63,151 bases of DNA from Arachidicoccus rhizosphaerae (GCF_900107765.1 NZ_FNQY01000023.1:1-63151), one strand, 5' to 3'; numbered from the stretch's first letter, positions 36,640-45,389 are shown. A program made the numbers and translations. Notes: generated from the sequence alone by a model not told the origin.

Positions 36640-37323
36640 ATGGCAAAGCAGACCGATTACCGTCAGACCAACGCTTCAAAGCGACCAGAATCTCCCACCG
36701 GAGCGTCGGACAAGGCGCAGTACCAACAGGATTTGAGTGCCATCCGCACCATGATGGAACGCTCTTCCAGATTTATTTCCTTAAGCGGGCTCTCGGGAGT
36801 GGCCGCCGGTCTCACCGCGCTATTAGGTGGCGGATATGCCTACTTCCTGGTCAACGAAGCGGGAAGGGATTATCTCACCCATACTTCCCTGAGCTATTCG
36901 GGGGATTTAATGACCCGTTTAATCCTACTGGCCCTTATTGTTTTAGTACTGGCGCTTGGGCTGGCAACATATTTTACGGTGCGTAAAAGTAAAAAGGCAG
37001 CATTAAGCATATGGACGACGGCCACCAAACAGCTTTTATCTGCATTATTTGTTCCGCTTGTAATCGGTGGCATCTGCTGCATAGCGCTTATTTACCATGG
37101 ACATATTGAGTTAGTTGCGCCCGCTACACTGATTTTTTACGGTTTATCGCTTCTGAATGCCAGTAAATATACCTATACAGAAATCTACTATTTAGGCATA
37201 CTGGAAGCGGCATTAGGATTAATGAGTTCATTCTTAGTGGGCTATGGGCTGATTTTCTGGATGCTGGGCTTTGGCGTCTTACATATTGTATACGGAATTG
37301 TAATGCAGCGGAAATACCGTTAA
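36640..37323 (+). CDS. Integral membrane protein, operon partner of a winged-helix regulator
   Basis: A 227-residue membrane protein. Residues 1-40 are hydrophilic; six hydrophobic helices follow (from about 46 to 222, starting LSGLSGVAAGLTALLGGGYAYFL). I do not recognise a functionally described family. Similar proteins are common in Bacteroidota just upstream of a small DNA-binding protein, as here, where the regulator begins 15 bp downstream. A palindromic operator 43 bp upstream indicates autoregulation of the unit. Confidence 0.75.
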   Translation: MAKQTDYRQTNASKRPESPTGASDKAQYQQDLSAIRTMMERSSRFISLSGLSGVAAGLTALLGGGYAYFLVNEAGRDYLTHTSLSYSGDLMTRLILLALIVLVLALGLATYFTVRKSKKAALSIWTTATKQLLSALFVPLVIGGICCIALIYHGHIELVAPATLIFYGLSLLNASKYTYTEIYYLGILEAALGLMSSFLVGYGLIFWMLGFGVLHIVYGIVMQRKYR

Positions 37324-37338
37324 ATTTGCCCACCAATC

Positions 37339-37632
37339 ATGATTAATATTCAATTACTTAATAAAGATTTTGAGAGCCGGGTACGCCTGGGGATCATGAG
37401 TATCCTGATGGTCAGGGACTGGGTGGAGTTTAAGGAGCTCAAAGAGCTCCTGGATATCACCGACGGCAACCTGGCCAGCCACGCCGGCGCGTTGGAGAAA
37501 AACCAGTACCTCCAGGTACGGAAGGAATTTGTCGGCAAAAAACCGAGAACCACTTATGCCGTAACGCAACTTGGTCGCAAATCCTTTCAGGATCACCTGG
37601 CCGCATTAGAGAAACTACTGGGACAGCCTTAA
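37339..37632 (+). CDS. Small winged-helix transcriptional regulator
   Basis: A 97-residue protein consisting of one winged helix-turn-helix (PF13601-like, ArsR/MarR fold). The recognition region is LDITDGNLASHAGALEKNQYLQVRKEFVGKKPRTTYAVTQLGRKSF, with the wing at KKPRTTYAVT. It lacks cysteines, so it is not a metal sensor of the ArsR type. It probably binds the two ACTTTG...CAAAGT palindromes at 36577-36597 and 37647-37667, which flank the first two genes of the operon. Confidence 0.87.
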   Translation: MINIQLLNKDFESRVRLGIMSILMVRDWVEFKELKELLDITDGNLASHAGALEKNQYLQVRKEFVGKKPRTTYAVTQLGRKSFQDHLAALEKLLGQP

Positions 37633-37646
37633 TTTTTTTTGCCTTT

Positions 37647-37667
37647 ACACTTTGAAATACAAAGTAC
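37647..37667. promoter_or_regulatory. Second copy of the operon palindrome
   Basis: Right half TACAAAGTAC (37658-37667) is identical to that of the site at 36577, and 7 of 10 left-half positions agree. It lies between the regulator stop and the DUF4173 start, so DUF4173 may have its own regulated promoter. Confidence 0.6.
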
Positions 37668-37695
37668 TTTTTAATAAATTATAAAATATAAAAAA

Positions 37696-39366
37696 ATGAA
37701 CCTCAAAAAAAAATTAAAGCTGTTCTTACTGGGACTGCTGAGCTTTATTATCCTGTTCTACAAACATGAGCCGGGAATCAATGTGCTGATATTCTCCTTG
37801 ATAGCCTGGTTGTTGATGGTTTATAGCGAAAGCGGATTTTCCAGATTTAAAAAAGACCGAAATTTCTGGATGCTTTCATCCTTTGTTTGGTTGACAGCAG
37901 GCGCTTTCACGTTTTACGGAGATCCGGGGTCCTTTTTTGCCCTGCTGCTGTGTTTTTATAGTCTGGGGATCTATATGACAGACAAAACTTTTCAGCCCCT
38001 GCTCTACCCTTTACTGCTGGCCTATAGTCTGGGGTCCTTTATTGTCCGGGTGTTTTTTATTTACCAGTGGCTTCCTTTAAAAAAGCGGACCACAGGCCAG
38101 AAAATAGCTGAGCCATTGCCTTCTTCCCTTTCGAATGCCGATGACAATGGCGCCTCCACTGGCCCCGTGGAGCAACCCGTACTTGCCATTACAGCTGCCA
38201 TACCCCAGAGGGATACCCCACTACCTACGCCCTCACTTGCGGCGGAAGGCATACGCCAGCAAACGGAGGCAAAATTAACTGCCCTGCAGCTGTGGTGTAG
38301 CACCTGGCTACTACCCATCTGTATCATTTTACTTTTTGTCATCGTTTATATGTCCAGCAGCAGTTTATTTTCCGATATCCTGGTAAGGATCATCCCTAAC
38401 CTTGATTTTCCGATGCTTTATTTTGTCACCATTGCAGGTTTTTACTTCCTGTTTAATTTTATGTACCTGCTGCCGATCCCCTGGTTTTCCACGTTAAATG
38501 ATAAAATTACCAGCTGGGACAGTCCGGCGCCTGCCATAATCAGCGGACAACAGGATGTCAACCGGCAACAATTTCTTTCCAGGCATGAAAAAGCAGCTAC
38601 CCTAACCCTGAGTCTTCTAATAGCGCTCCTGCTGGTTTTTATTTTAATATACAGCTATGAACTTTACCGGGGAATCCATGCGGCAAGGCTTAGCCAGGCC
38701 CTCCATGAACAGGTTAATTCCATCATACTTTCCATTGTAATGGCCGTAGCCGTCATCATGTATTATATAAGACCGGGGAATCTATCTGTTACAGGCAATA
38801 AGCCTATTGAGTCATCCGAACACAAACCGGATCTCCTACATAAACTGGCTTACGGCTGGATACTATTAAATGTGGTACTGGTAATTTCCGCAGGCCTCCA
38901 TAATCTGGCTTATACCAGTCGTTACGGCCTGACCCATTTAAGAATCGGCGTGTATATTTTTCTTACCCTGTGTCTTATCGGCCTGTATTTCACCTATGTA
39001 AAAATCAGAAGACAACGCAGTTCCGCCTATTTAATCGGCACTATGTTTAAAATATTTATTGCCACTATTGCCCTTAACAGTGTCATCAACTGGAGTGCTA
39101 TTATCACGAGGTATAATCTTCGTTATATGGCTACACCTGATCTGAATTATTTATTATTGCTAGAGTATAATGGGCTTACCCTCACTCCGCTTATAATGCA
39201 GGATCCCCGCTATAAAAACGACCAGGAATTAAAAGATCAAGTTCTGAATAAATTATTTTGGAACAATACCGGGGTAAAAAGAGATTGGCTGTCAAGCACT
39301 TTATATTTCAATTTTGAAATGCATCAGCTTAAAAAACAGGGCTATTTAAAACCCAAGAAGAAATAA
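37696..39366 (+). CDS. DUF4173 (DUF4153-like) multi-pass membrane protein
   Basis: A 556-residue inner-membrane protein with about eleven to twelve hydrophobic helices. The N-terminal part (1-130) has four or five helices, a low-complexity loop follows (about 132-195, rich in Ala, Pro, Thr and Gln), and the remaining helices run to about 460. The C-terminal soluble tail ends in NTGVKRDWLSSTLYFNFEMHQLKKQGYLKPKKK, typical of this family. Function is unknown; members occur beside small winged-helix regulators, as here. It ends at the long hairpin shared with tpiA. Confidence 0.82.
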   Translation: MNLKKKLKLFLLGLLSFIILFYKHEPGINVLIFSLIAWLLMVYSESGFSRFKKDRNFWMLSSFVWLTAGAFTFYGDPGSFFALLLCFYSLGIYMTDKTFQPLLYPLLLAYSLGSFIVRVFFIYQWLPLKKRTTGQKIAEPLPSSLSNADDNGASTGPVEQPVLAITAAIPQRDTPLPTPSLAAEGIRQQTEAKLTALQLWCSTWLLPICIILLFVIVYMSSSSLFSDILVRIIPNLDFPMLYFVTIAGFYFLFNFMYLLPIPWFSTLNDKITSWDSPAPAIISGQQDVNRQQFLSRHEKAATLTLSLLIALLLVFILIYSYELYRGIHAARLSQALHEQVNSIILSIVMAVAVIMYYIRPGNLSVTGNKPIESSEHKPDLLHKLAYGWILLNVVLVISAGLHNLAYTSRYGLTHLRIGVYIFLTLCLIGLYFTYVKIRRQRSSAYLIGTMFKIFIATIALNSVINWSAIITRYNLRYMATPDLNYLLLLEYNGLTLTPLIMQDPRYKNDQELKDQVLNKLFWNNTGVKRDWLSSTLYFNFEMHQLKKQGYLKPKKK

Positions 39367-39403
39367 TATCAATAGCATAAACAATATAACATAGCCGAAC
39401 AAA

Positions 39404-39461
39404 AATGGGGTTCTTTTTAAGATAATGTATCAAGCAGCATTATCTTAAAAAGAACCCCATT
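39404..39461. repeat. Perfect 24-bp inverted repeat between convergent genes
   Basis: Arms 39404-39427 and 39438-39461 (core GGGGTTCTTTTTAAGATAATG) are perfect reverse complements with a 10-nt loop, the same geometry as the repeat at 3823-3880 but a different sequence. No T-run follows the stem on the plus strand. It lies between DUF4173 and tpiA stops. Confidence 0.8.
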
Positions 39462-39524
39462 CATTATAACATATCTAATTCAAATAGAGGTCGTCTATTT
39501 ATTGTATTATTTTTTATGCTCAGC

Positions 39525-40286
39525 TTAGTTTAAAGCGTCAATAATGGCAACAAAGTCATCAGCTACCAGAGAGGCACCACCCACCAGTCCGCCGTCAATA
39601 TCCGGCTGACTGAATAGTTCTTTGGCATTATTCGCTTTTACGCTACCACCATATAAAATAGAAATCTTGTCTGCAGTCTCCTGTCCGTATTTACCGGCTA
39701 AATGATCTCTTAAGAATTTCTGGATTTCTTCTGCCTGTTCGCTGCTGGCTGTTTTACCGGTACCAATAGCCCAGATGGGTTCGTAAGCAATGATAACTTT
39801 GGTAATCTCGTCTTCACTTAAGTGAAATAAAGACTCTTCCAACTGTGTGGCCACAAAGGCATTCTGGTTGCCGCTTTCTCTGATTTCCAGGGATTCTCCC
39901 AGACAAAAAATTGGCGTAACACCGTTTGCTAAGGCAACGTCTACCTTTTCTGCCAGAAACTGATTGGATTCTCCAAAATATTCTCTTCTCTCAGAGTGAC
40001 CGATTAAGGTATGGTAAACACCAACGGATTTCAACATTTCCACAGAAAGTTCTCCCGTATAAGCGCCAGAGGTCTTCGAATAGATATTCTGGGCAGAGAT
40101 ATAGACATTTTCCCTGTCTCCAACGATTTCTTTAGCGGCCTGCAGGTAAGGCGCAGGAACGGCAAAAATAACCGCATGCCCTTCTCTGACAGAAGTGGAT
40201 TTAGAAAGGATATCACTTAACAGATCCTGACCCTGCTGCAGGGTCAAATTCATTTTCCAGTTTGCTGCTGCAATTTGTGTACGCAT
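39525..40286 (-). CDS. tpiA: Triosephosphate isomerase
   Basis: A 253-residue glycolytic enzyme interconverting dihydroxyacetone phosphate and glyceraldehyde 3-phosphate. Lys11 (NWKMN), the His of IGHSERREYFGE (about 97) and the Glu of AYEPIWAIGTGKTA (about 168) are the catalytic residues, and the phosphate loop SILYGGSVKANNAKEL and GLVGGASL close the TIM barrel. The ATG at 40286 is used; the TTG two codons earlier is unlikely. It follows the GlmU-like gene by 70 bp on the same strand. Confidence 0.97.
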   Translation of the reverse strand: MRTQIAAANWKMNLTLQQGQDLLSDILSKSTSVREGHAVIFAVPAPYLQAAKEIVGDRENVYISAQNIYSKTSGAYTGELSVEMLKSVGVYHTLIGHSERREYFGESNQFLAEKVDVALANGVTPIFCLGESLEIRESGNQNAFVATQLEESLFHLSEDEITKVIIAYEPIWAIGTGKTASSEQAEEIQKFLRDHLAGKYGQETADKISILYGGSVKANNAKELFSQPDIDGGLVGGASLVADDFVAIIDALN

Positions 40287-40356
40287 ATTCAATTTTTGTT
40301 CAAGTTTTGTTTAATCAATATGTAACTGAGATGATGATTTGACCAGACAACAGCGC

Positions 40357-41655
40357 TTAGCGCCGCCTTCCGGTCTGGTCAAAGATATGATTCAAAATCT
40401 GAATTTCCCGTTTATCCAGGCTGCTCAACTTAAAGCGAAGCCAGTTTTCAATATGTACAACAGCCTTTTCTATTTGATAATCAGTTAAGTTATGACCAGT
40501 GCCCCATAGAAACGACCTGACATGTCTGGGCGGCATCTCAAGACCAAAAATATTACAGCACAGACCAATATTGGATCCTGTAGTCAGCTGTGTCCCTACG
40601 CCAATTCTGGTATAGTCTCCCATCAGCGCCCCGAATTTCTGTCCTACCGACCGGTAATCCTGTAACGCAGCGTCATATACCCGTACCATGCCAGCCGTAT
40701 TTTTGACGTTACTGCCTCCGCTTCCCGCCCCGAAATTGCAAAAAGCGCCAATAATACTGTCACCCAGATATCCATCATGTCCTTTATTAGTGCCTTTATG
40801 GAAAATGCAGTTCTTGATTTCTCCTCCCAGCACGACGTCACTACCGGTAACCACAGGACCGTACAGCTTCGTACCCATTTTCAGTGTGGAATTATCCCCT
40901 AAGAAAAGGGGGCCCCGGATCAGGCATCCTTCCATCACCCGGGCATTTTTTCCGATATAGATCGGGCCGTTTTCTGTATTAAAGATGGCAAAATGCACCT
41001 CAGCACTTTGTTCTATCACCACTTCATGGCTGCCCCGGATTTTATTGCCAGAGGCCTCGATGGCCTTTGCATCCAAAAAAGGTCCGCCTTTAGCCAGCTG
41101 GAAGTCTATTGCGGATCTTATATCGGCTCCTGCAAAATGCAATAAGTCCTCTGGATGGAAAACCTGACGCACCTCCCGGGCCTCTGTCCAGCGAATCTTC
41201 TGTGGAGCGAGTAAGGTAAATAACGCTTTATTGGGATCTGCCTGATTAATAACGGCATTTCTAATGTCACTTATGGCCAGTTTTTCTTTTAATCTGACGG
41301 CTAGTACCTGTTGTTCCGCCTGATCTTCCTTATCATTTTGCCTGGTAATTAGGCCAGCCCCAAGGCTGATTCCACTACCCTGCTTTGCATCAAATAAAGT
41401 ATTTAATGCCACAGGTCTTAGTCCCGCAAAAACCAGGTAGTCTCCCCGCTCTATACACCTATCCTCTCCAGACACATCAGACAGGAAATCCTCTGTAATC
41501 ACAGAGAAGGTGACTGTTCCCTGATCCTGATTGTTGAAGGTCCACGCATCCAAAATCGAAATGCCGCCTGCAAGTAATTCCAGGATCGTCTTATTTTCTG
41601 TCAAAGGACTTAACCGGTCTCTGAGCGACCGGGTCTCAAATAGGTAGATTGCCAT
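40357..41655 (-). CDS. GlmU-like sugar nucleotidyltransferase/acetyltransferase
   Basis: A 432-residue protein of the Bacteroidota alternative GlmU type (TIGR03991-like). The N-terminal half (about 1-195) resembles a nucleotidyltransferase without the classical GxGTRM signature. The C-terminal half (about 200-400) is a left-handed beta-helix of hexapeptide repeats (for example VHFAIFNTENGPIYIGKNARVMEGCLIRGPLFLGDNS). It may provide acetyltransferase/uridylyltransferase steps of UDP-GlcNAc synthesis. It is probably cotranscribed with tpiA. The active residues for uridylyl transfer are not obvious, so the second activity is inferred. Confidence 0.78.
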   Translation of the reverse strand: MAIYLFETRSLRDRLSPLTENKTILELLAGGISILDAWTFNNQDQGTVTFSVITEDFLSDVSGEDRCIERGDYLVFAGLRPVALNTLFDAKQGSGISLGAGLITRQNDKEDQAEQQVLAVRLKEKLAISDIRNAVINQADPNKALFTLLAPQKIRWTEAREVRQVFHPEDLLHFAGADIRSAIDFQLAKGGPFLDAKAIEASGNKIRGSHEVVIEQSAEVHFAIFNTENGPIYIGKNARVMEGCLIRGPLFLGDNSTLKMGTKLYGPVVTGSDVVLGGEIKNCIFHKGTNKGHDGYLGDSIIGAFCNFGAGSGGSNVKNTAGMVRVYDAALQDYRSVGQKFGALMGDYTRIGVGTQLTTGSNIGLCCNIFGLEMPPRHVRSFLWGTGHNLTDYQIEKAVVHIENWLRFKLSSLDKREIQILNHIFDQTGRRR

Positions 41656-41806
41656 AACTTTCGAATAAAGTTCCTAAATCGGAGTTTAACCGTCAAATTT
41701 TTATGCAAATCTAAATAGACCCTTCCCCATTGGCCTAAAAAATGCTAAAAAAATCTTATTTTCAGCCCCTGGCGTGGAACTTGTTAACGAGCGATTATAT
41801 TTCTAT

Positions 41807-41814
41807 TATTTTTG
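41807..41814 (+). promoter_or_regulatory. -7 box of the second serine hydrolase
   Basis: TATTTTTG matches TAnnTTTG, 24 bp before the GTG start at 41839. CTTG at 41780-41783 is 23 bp upstream, longer than usual. Confidence 0.4.
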
Positions 41815-41838
41815 TCCAAACTCAAAAAAACATTATTT

Positions 41839-42993
41839 GTGAAAGCACTTTTTCTCTTTTTTGCATCAGCTAGTATACTCATGTCCTGTGGCGCCACCAA
41901 GGATAAAAAAAAGAACCAAAAAGAGGAAAAAGAACCCAAGACCGGCCTTTACCCGGCAGATTCTTCTTATTTCAGGCCGCTGACGGACGCTGAAAAGGAG
42001 CATTACAAAAATGAGGTAGAAGCAGAATACCATAAAATAATGGGGCCGAATTTTAACGGCGAGATTCTGGTAGCTAAAAACGGCCAGGTTGTTTATGAGG
42101 ATTATAAAGGTATTGCTGATTTTAGAAAAAAGACGCCAATAACGCCAAATACGGCGATGCACCTCGCATCGATCTCTAAGACTTTTACGGCGATGACCAT
42201 TTTACATCTCTGGGAAACGGGCAAACTCTCCTTAGATGATGACCTGCAGAAATATTTTCCAAAATTGCCTTACTACGGCATTACGATTAAAATGCTACTC
42301 TCTCATAGAACAGGGTTACCGAACTATGTCTATTTTATGGAAAAGGGCTTTGATCGCAACAGAAAAGCCACCAATCAGGATGTCATCAACTTTATGATGG
42401 TAAATAAGCCTAAGATCACCGCTAACCCGGACAGGGCTTTTCAGTATTGCAACACCAATTTTCTAATACTTGCTTCCATTGTGGAAGAAGTCACCAAAAT
42501 GCCTTTCCCGGACTATATGAAGGACAGCGTCTTTAAGCCGCTGGGCATGAATGATACCTATATTTTTTCGGCCAAAGACACGCCCACTTATAACCCGACT
42601 TACCAAGGCAACAGACCATTCCCTATGACCAATGTGGATTGTACATACGGAGATAAAAATGTGTATAGCACGGTCAGAGATCTGCTTAAATGGGACCGCA
42701 GCCTATATGCACATACGTTTTTAAAGGCTTCTACCCTACAGATGGCCTTTACTCCTCAAAGTCATGAACACGCCTCTATGCATAATTACGGATTAGGCTG
42801 GCGTACTTATTTTAACCCAACGACCGGTGATTCTATTATTTACCATAATGGCTACTGGCATGGCAGCAATACGGTATTTAACCGTATTATCCAGGATACG
42901 GCCACCATTATCCTGCTAGGTAACAGGTACAGTCCCAATAACTACAATGCGAAAAAGCTGACGCATATCTTTACTGGTCATAAGGATTATTAA
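41839..42993 (+). CDS. Serine hydrolase lipoprotein, beta-lactamase-like
   Basis: A 384-residue lipoprotein of the beta-lactamase/class C superfamily. From a GTG start at 41839 it has KALFLFFASASILMSC with a lipobox Cys at about residue 17, then a Lys/Glu-rich linker. The active motifs are SISK (in LASISKTFTAM), YCN in FQYCNTNF, and HNG in IIYHNGYWHG. The GTG is chosen because the only earlier start (TTG at 41812) overlaps the -7 box. Likely a surface or periplasmic esterase or peptidase; not shown to be a true beta-lactamase. A second family member lies at 28036 but is not a close copy. Confidence 0.85.
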   Translation: MKALFLFFASASILMSCGATKDKKKNQKEEKEPKTGLYPADSSYFRPLTDAEKEHYKNEVEAEYHKIMGPNFNGEILVAKNGQVVYEDYKGIADFRKKTPITPNTAMHLASISKTFTAMTILHLWETGKLSLDDDLQKYFPKLPYYGITIKMLLSHRTGLPNYVYFMEKGFDRNRKATNQDVINFMMVNKPKITANPDRAFQYCNTNFLILASIVEEVTKMPFPDYMKDSVFKPLGMNDTYIFSAKDTPTYNPTYQGNRPFPMTNVDCTYGDKNVYSTVRDLLKWDRSLYAHTFLKASTLQMAFTPQSHEHASMHNYGLGWRTYFNPTTGDSIIYHNGYWHGSNTVFNRIIQDTATIILLGNRYSPNNYNAKKLTHIFTGHKDY

Positions 42994-43057
42994 ATGACAC
43001 AGCTTCACAAAGTAAGTGTGTAAATGTAAGGACAATAAAGCATAAGGGCAGTAAGCA

Positions 43058-43294
43058 TCAAGTCAAAAGTTTGCAGTCGTTGCAATGAGTAGCATTAATT
43101 TTTATAAATGCAGGCAACAGCTGTACATAAATACTATCCATATCTTTTTCACACATGCCGATATATAGAAAATTTGAACCTGACAATGTTTTTTCTTTGT
43201 TATTCGCAAAAGCATCCAATTCTTTAAAGCAATGAGTTTTCAAGTGATGACATAATAAAATAGTAGAACCGCTCAATGAGCGGATTTTATTCAT
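43058..43294 (-). CDS. Small cysteine-rich hypothetical protein
   Basis: A 78-residue protein with several cysteines (in LLCHHLKTHCF, GMCEKD, HCNDCK), no membrane segment and no recognised family. Its ATG (43294) overlaps the stop codon of the broken gene upstream (43290-43288), a coupling usual in tight operons. It is the last of four overlapping minus-strand genes in an AT-rich block. A longer frame from 43318 is possible, but the overlap favours 43294. Confidence 0.5.
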   Translation of the reverse strand: MNKIRSLSGSTILLCHHLKTHCFKELDAFANNKEKTLSGSNFLYIGMCEKDMDSIYVQLLPAFIKINATHCNDCKLLT

Positions 43295-43880
43295 GGGTAT
43301 TTCCCTTATGTGCATCATCTAAAAATTTCTTCTCCGTAGCTGTTAAGTTTACAATTATTTTCTTTCTTTTTACAATTACCTTATTATTTGATTCTAAGAG
43401 TTCTATAGGTGCTTGGACAGCAACCTTTGCCAGTTTGTTGCTGACTGTTCTGTATGTATAGATCGGCGCCCATCCGTCTTCAGCTTTTAAATAGTGGTTA
43501 GCATCTCTCTTCGGGTAACATTTTGTTCAGGAGTCCCTTTGCCACTAGTTAGCACTAAATATACTTCTCCAGCTTTTTTATTAACTTTGGTATAGATCTG
43601 TGATTGGTTATTTCTGACCCATCTTTAGAAAGCGCTGCTGAGAATTTACTCAGCTCATCTTTACTGCCCCACTTTCAGCTTCAAACGCTGGTTCTAGAAA
43701 GACCGTGGAAAGCTCGACTACAGCATTTACCCTGGACTTATCCTCCGTAAAATTATTTTCATAGTTTTTAAGAATATTCCCATTTCTGTCGCAAGGCGGA
43801 ATAGTTAAAATGTGGCTATTGCTGCATTCATCCAAATAATTTTTAATTAAGTGTGCAAAGACAATCATTTTACTTTGCAT
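43288..43880 (-). pseudogene. Hypothetical gene broken by three frameshifts
   Basis: A first frame runs from ATG 43880 to a stop at 43650 (ending FEAESGAVKMS). Open, protein-like sequence continues in other frames: KDELSKFSAALSKDG near 43660-43612, then NNQSQIYTKVNKKAGEVYLV and LTSGKGTPEQNV (about 43610-43520), then NHYLKAEDGWAPIYTYRTVS and KKFLDDAHKGNTHE to the stop at 43288. The first break lies in a G-run (one extra G would restore AESGGSKDELS). Joined, it would encode roughly 195 residues. I recognise no family. Decay or assembly indels are both possible; its ATG overlaps the stop of the gene upstream. Confidence 0.6.
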
Positions 43881-44275
43881 TATGAAACAATTTCTTTCGT
43901 AACTATAACTTCTGCCCCTGAAGCTGCAATTATTTCTATTATACCGTCATAGGTAACAATCATATAATTGACTGCCCAATCATTGTATATATCATAAGAC
44001 AATCGGTTAAAGGATTCAATAAAGTCTCCTTCTTTTGTTATATACAAAGACCAATCCTGTAGAATGAATGGAATTTCATCTAATGTCCTTAAATGATAAC
44101 TTTCATCAAAATTTCTATAGCCATAATAATATTCAAAGTGAATTGTTACAATTTCATTTTGATTACTTTCATTTCCAAGTACAATAGTCAAACCATCTTT
44201 ATGCACTAATTCTTTAAGAAATAGTTTGTTTGGAATATTTGGAAGAGGCTTCCATATTTTAATACTATTCTCCAT
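43880..44275 (-). CDS. Hypothetical protein, possible immunity protein
   Basis: A 131-residue soluble protein, acidic and rich in aromatic residues (HFEYYYGYRNFDESYHLRTL). No signal peptide or membrane segment. Its ATG overlaps the end of the 60-residue upstream frame by 11 bp, and its TAA stop overlaps the next ATG (TAATG). Size, acidity and position directly after a toxin-tail-like frame resemble immunity genes of polymorphic toxins. That is inference; no family is recognised. Confidence 0.6.
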   Translation of the reverse strand: MENSIKIWKPLPNIPNKLFLKELVHKDGLTIVLGNESNQNEIVTIHFEYYYGYRNFDESYHLRTLDEIPFILQDWSLYITKEGDFIESFNRLSYDIYNDWAVNYMIVTYDGIIEIIAASGAEVIVTKEIVS

Positions 44276-44447
44276 ATCTTATTTTTGTTATAGACCCATT
44301 AGGAAATTGTCTTTCTAAAGTTGGACTTCCTTCCTCACTTTTTTCCCTTACAATAATTCTTGAACCATCTTCAAGAAGGCCAACTTTTCCGTTATATGGC
44401 AATAAAAAACAACAAACAGTTTTTTCAAATATTATTGGAATAATCAT
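44265..44447 (-). CDS. Short fragment resembling a polymorphic-toxin C-terminal tail
   Basis: A 60-residue frame whose second half, LLEDGSRIIVREKSEEGSPTLERQFPNGSITKIRYGE, resembles the conserved end of many Rhs- or contact-dependent toxin C-terminal domains (pattern S-x-x-G-x-P-T-L-E-x-Q...KIRY). The first part is hydrophobic with two adjacent cysteines and is not a normal toxin start. It begins 42 bp after the xerD stop. Best read as a detached 3' remnant of a toxin gene, followed by an immunity-like gene. Not proven. Confidence 0.45.
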   Translation of the reverse strand: MIIPIIFEKTVCCFLLPYNGKVGLLEDGSRIIVREKSEEGSPTLERQFPNGSITKIRYGE

Positions 44448-44489
44448 TCATGATCACTAATAGCTACTTTAATCCCTATTTTCCAAAAT

Positions 44490-45389
44490 CTATTTAAAAG
44501 CCGGATGAAACCGCTCCAATGTTGATTTTAAGAACTGTTTGTCCAGATGCGTATAAATTTCGGTAGTGGTAATGCTTTCATGCCCCAGCATTTCCTGGAC
44601 AGCCCTCAGATCCGCACCGCCTTCTACCAGATGTGTCGCAAATGAGTGACGTAAGGTATGCGGTGAGATATTCTTTTTAATGCCGGCAGCTTTTGCCAGG
44701 TCCTTAATAATTAAGAACACCATCACACGCGTAAGAGGCTTTCCTCTTCTATTCAAAAATACAAAATCTTCATATCCCGGCTGAATCACTCCTACCCTTC
44801 TTTGGCCCTGTTCATAAATTTTAAGATAATGCATGGCCTCCCTGCCAATAGGCACTAACCTCTCTTTATCTCCTTTACCAATTACCCTAATAAAGCCGGT
44901 CTCCAGAAAAAGCCAGCTTTTTCTAAGCCCGACAAGTTCACTTACCCTGAGCCCACAGCTGTATAATACTTCCAGCATGGCCTTATTGCGATGACCTTCA
45001 GGCTTACTGAGATCGATGGCGGCAATCATGGCTTCTATCTCTTCAAAGGAGAGTACGTCAGGCAATTTCCTCCTGGTTTTCGGAGCTTCCAGCAGTGTAG
45101 TGGGGTCTGCCTTAATAAGCTGCTCTGTCAGTAAATACTTATAAAAACCTTTAATACCGGATATCAACCTGGATTGCGTCGTGGGCTCCAGCCCCAGCTC
45201 TGCCACAAACCGGATAAAACCTTGCAGATCTTTTAAGGTAAGCTGATGTGGTGCCATCTTTTTACCTTCCAGTTCCAGGTAGCTGGTCAGTTTTTGAATA
45301 TCACGCAAATAAGCCTCCACCGAGTTGGGACTCAGAGACCGCTCAAGTTGAAGATAACCTGCAAATCCTTTTATAGAAGACTCCCACAT
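44490..45389 (-). CDS. xerD: Tyrosine recombinase XerD
   Basis: A 299-residue chromosomal recombinase that with XerC resolves chromosome dimers at dif. The SAM-like N-terminal domain (about 3-88) is followed by the catalytic domain with Arg148 (SCGLRVSEL), Lys172, His244 and Arg247 (HTLRHSFATHL), His270 (LGHESI) and Tyr279 (EIYTHL). Its size and motifs fit housekeeping XerD, not a phage or island integrase. The ATG at 45389 is used; a TTG three codons upstream overlaps a -7 box (45403-45396), so the message is probably leaderless. Confidence 0.93.
   Translation of the reverse strand: MWESSIKGFAGYLQLERSLSPNSVEAYLRDIQKLTSYLELEGKKMAPHQLTLKDLQGFIRFVAELGLEPTTQSRLISGIKGFYKYLLTEQLIKADPTTLLEAPKTRRKLPDVLSFEEIEAMIAAIDLSKPEGHRNKAMLEVLYSCGLRVSELVGLRKSWLFLETGFIRVIGKGDKERLVPIGREAMHYLKIYEQGQRRVGVIQPGYEDFVFLNRRGKPLTRVMVFLIIKDLAKAAGIKKNISPHTLRHSFATHLVEGGADLRAVQEMLGHESITTTEIYTHLDKQFLKSTLERFHPAFK

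Noticed and set aside
28036-42993. The two beta-lactamase-like genes as antibiotic resistance determinants
   Set aside because: Both have HNG in place of KTG and belong to the broad esterase/peptidase-like class; resistance cannot be inferred.
43276-43461. A 61-codon plus-strand frame with a hydrophobic stretch
   Set aside because: It is antisense to the broken operon gene, whose own translation is more protein-like in three frames.
44490-45389. The tyrosine recombinase as a mobile-element integrase next to the AT-rich block
   Set aside because: Its length, SAM-like domain and motifs are those of housekeeping XerD, and no attachment-site repeats or tRNA are visible nearby.
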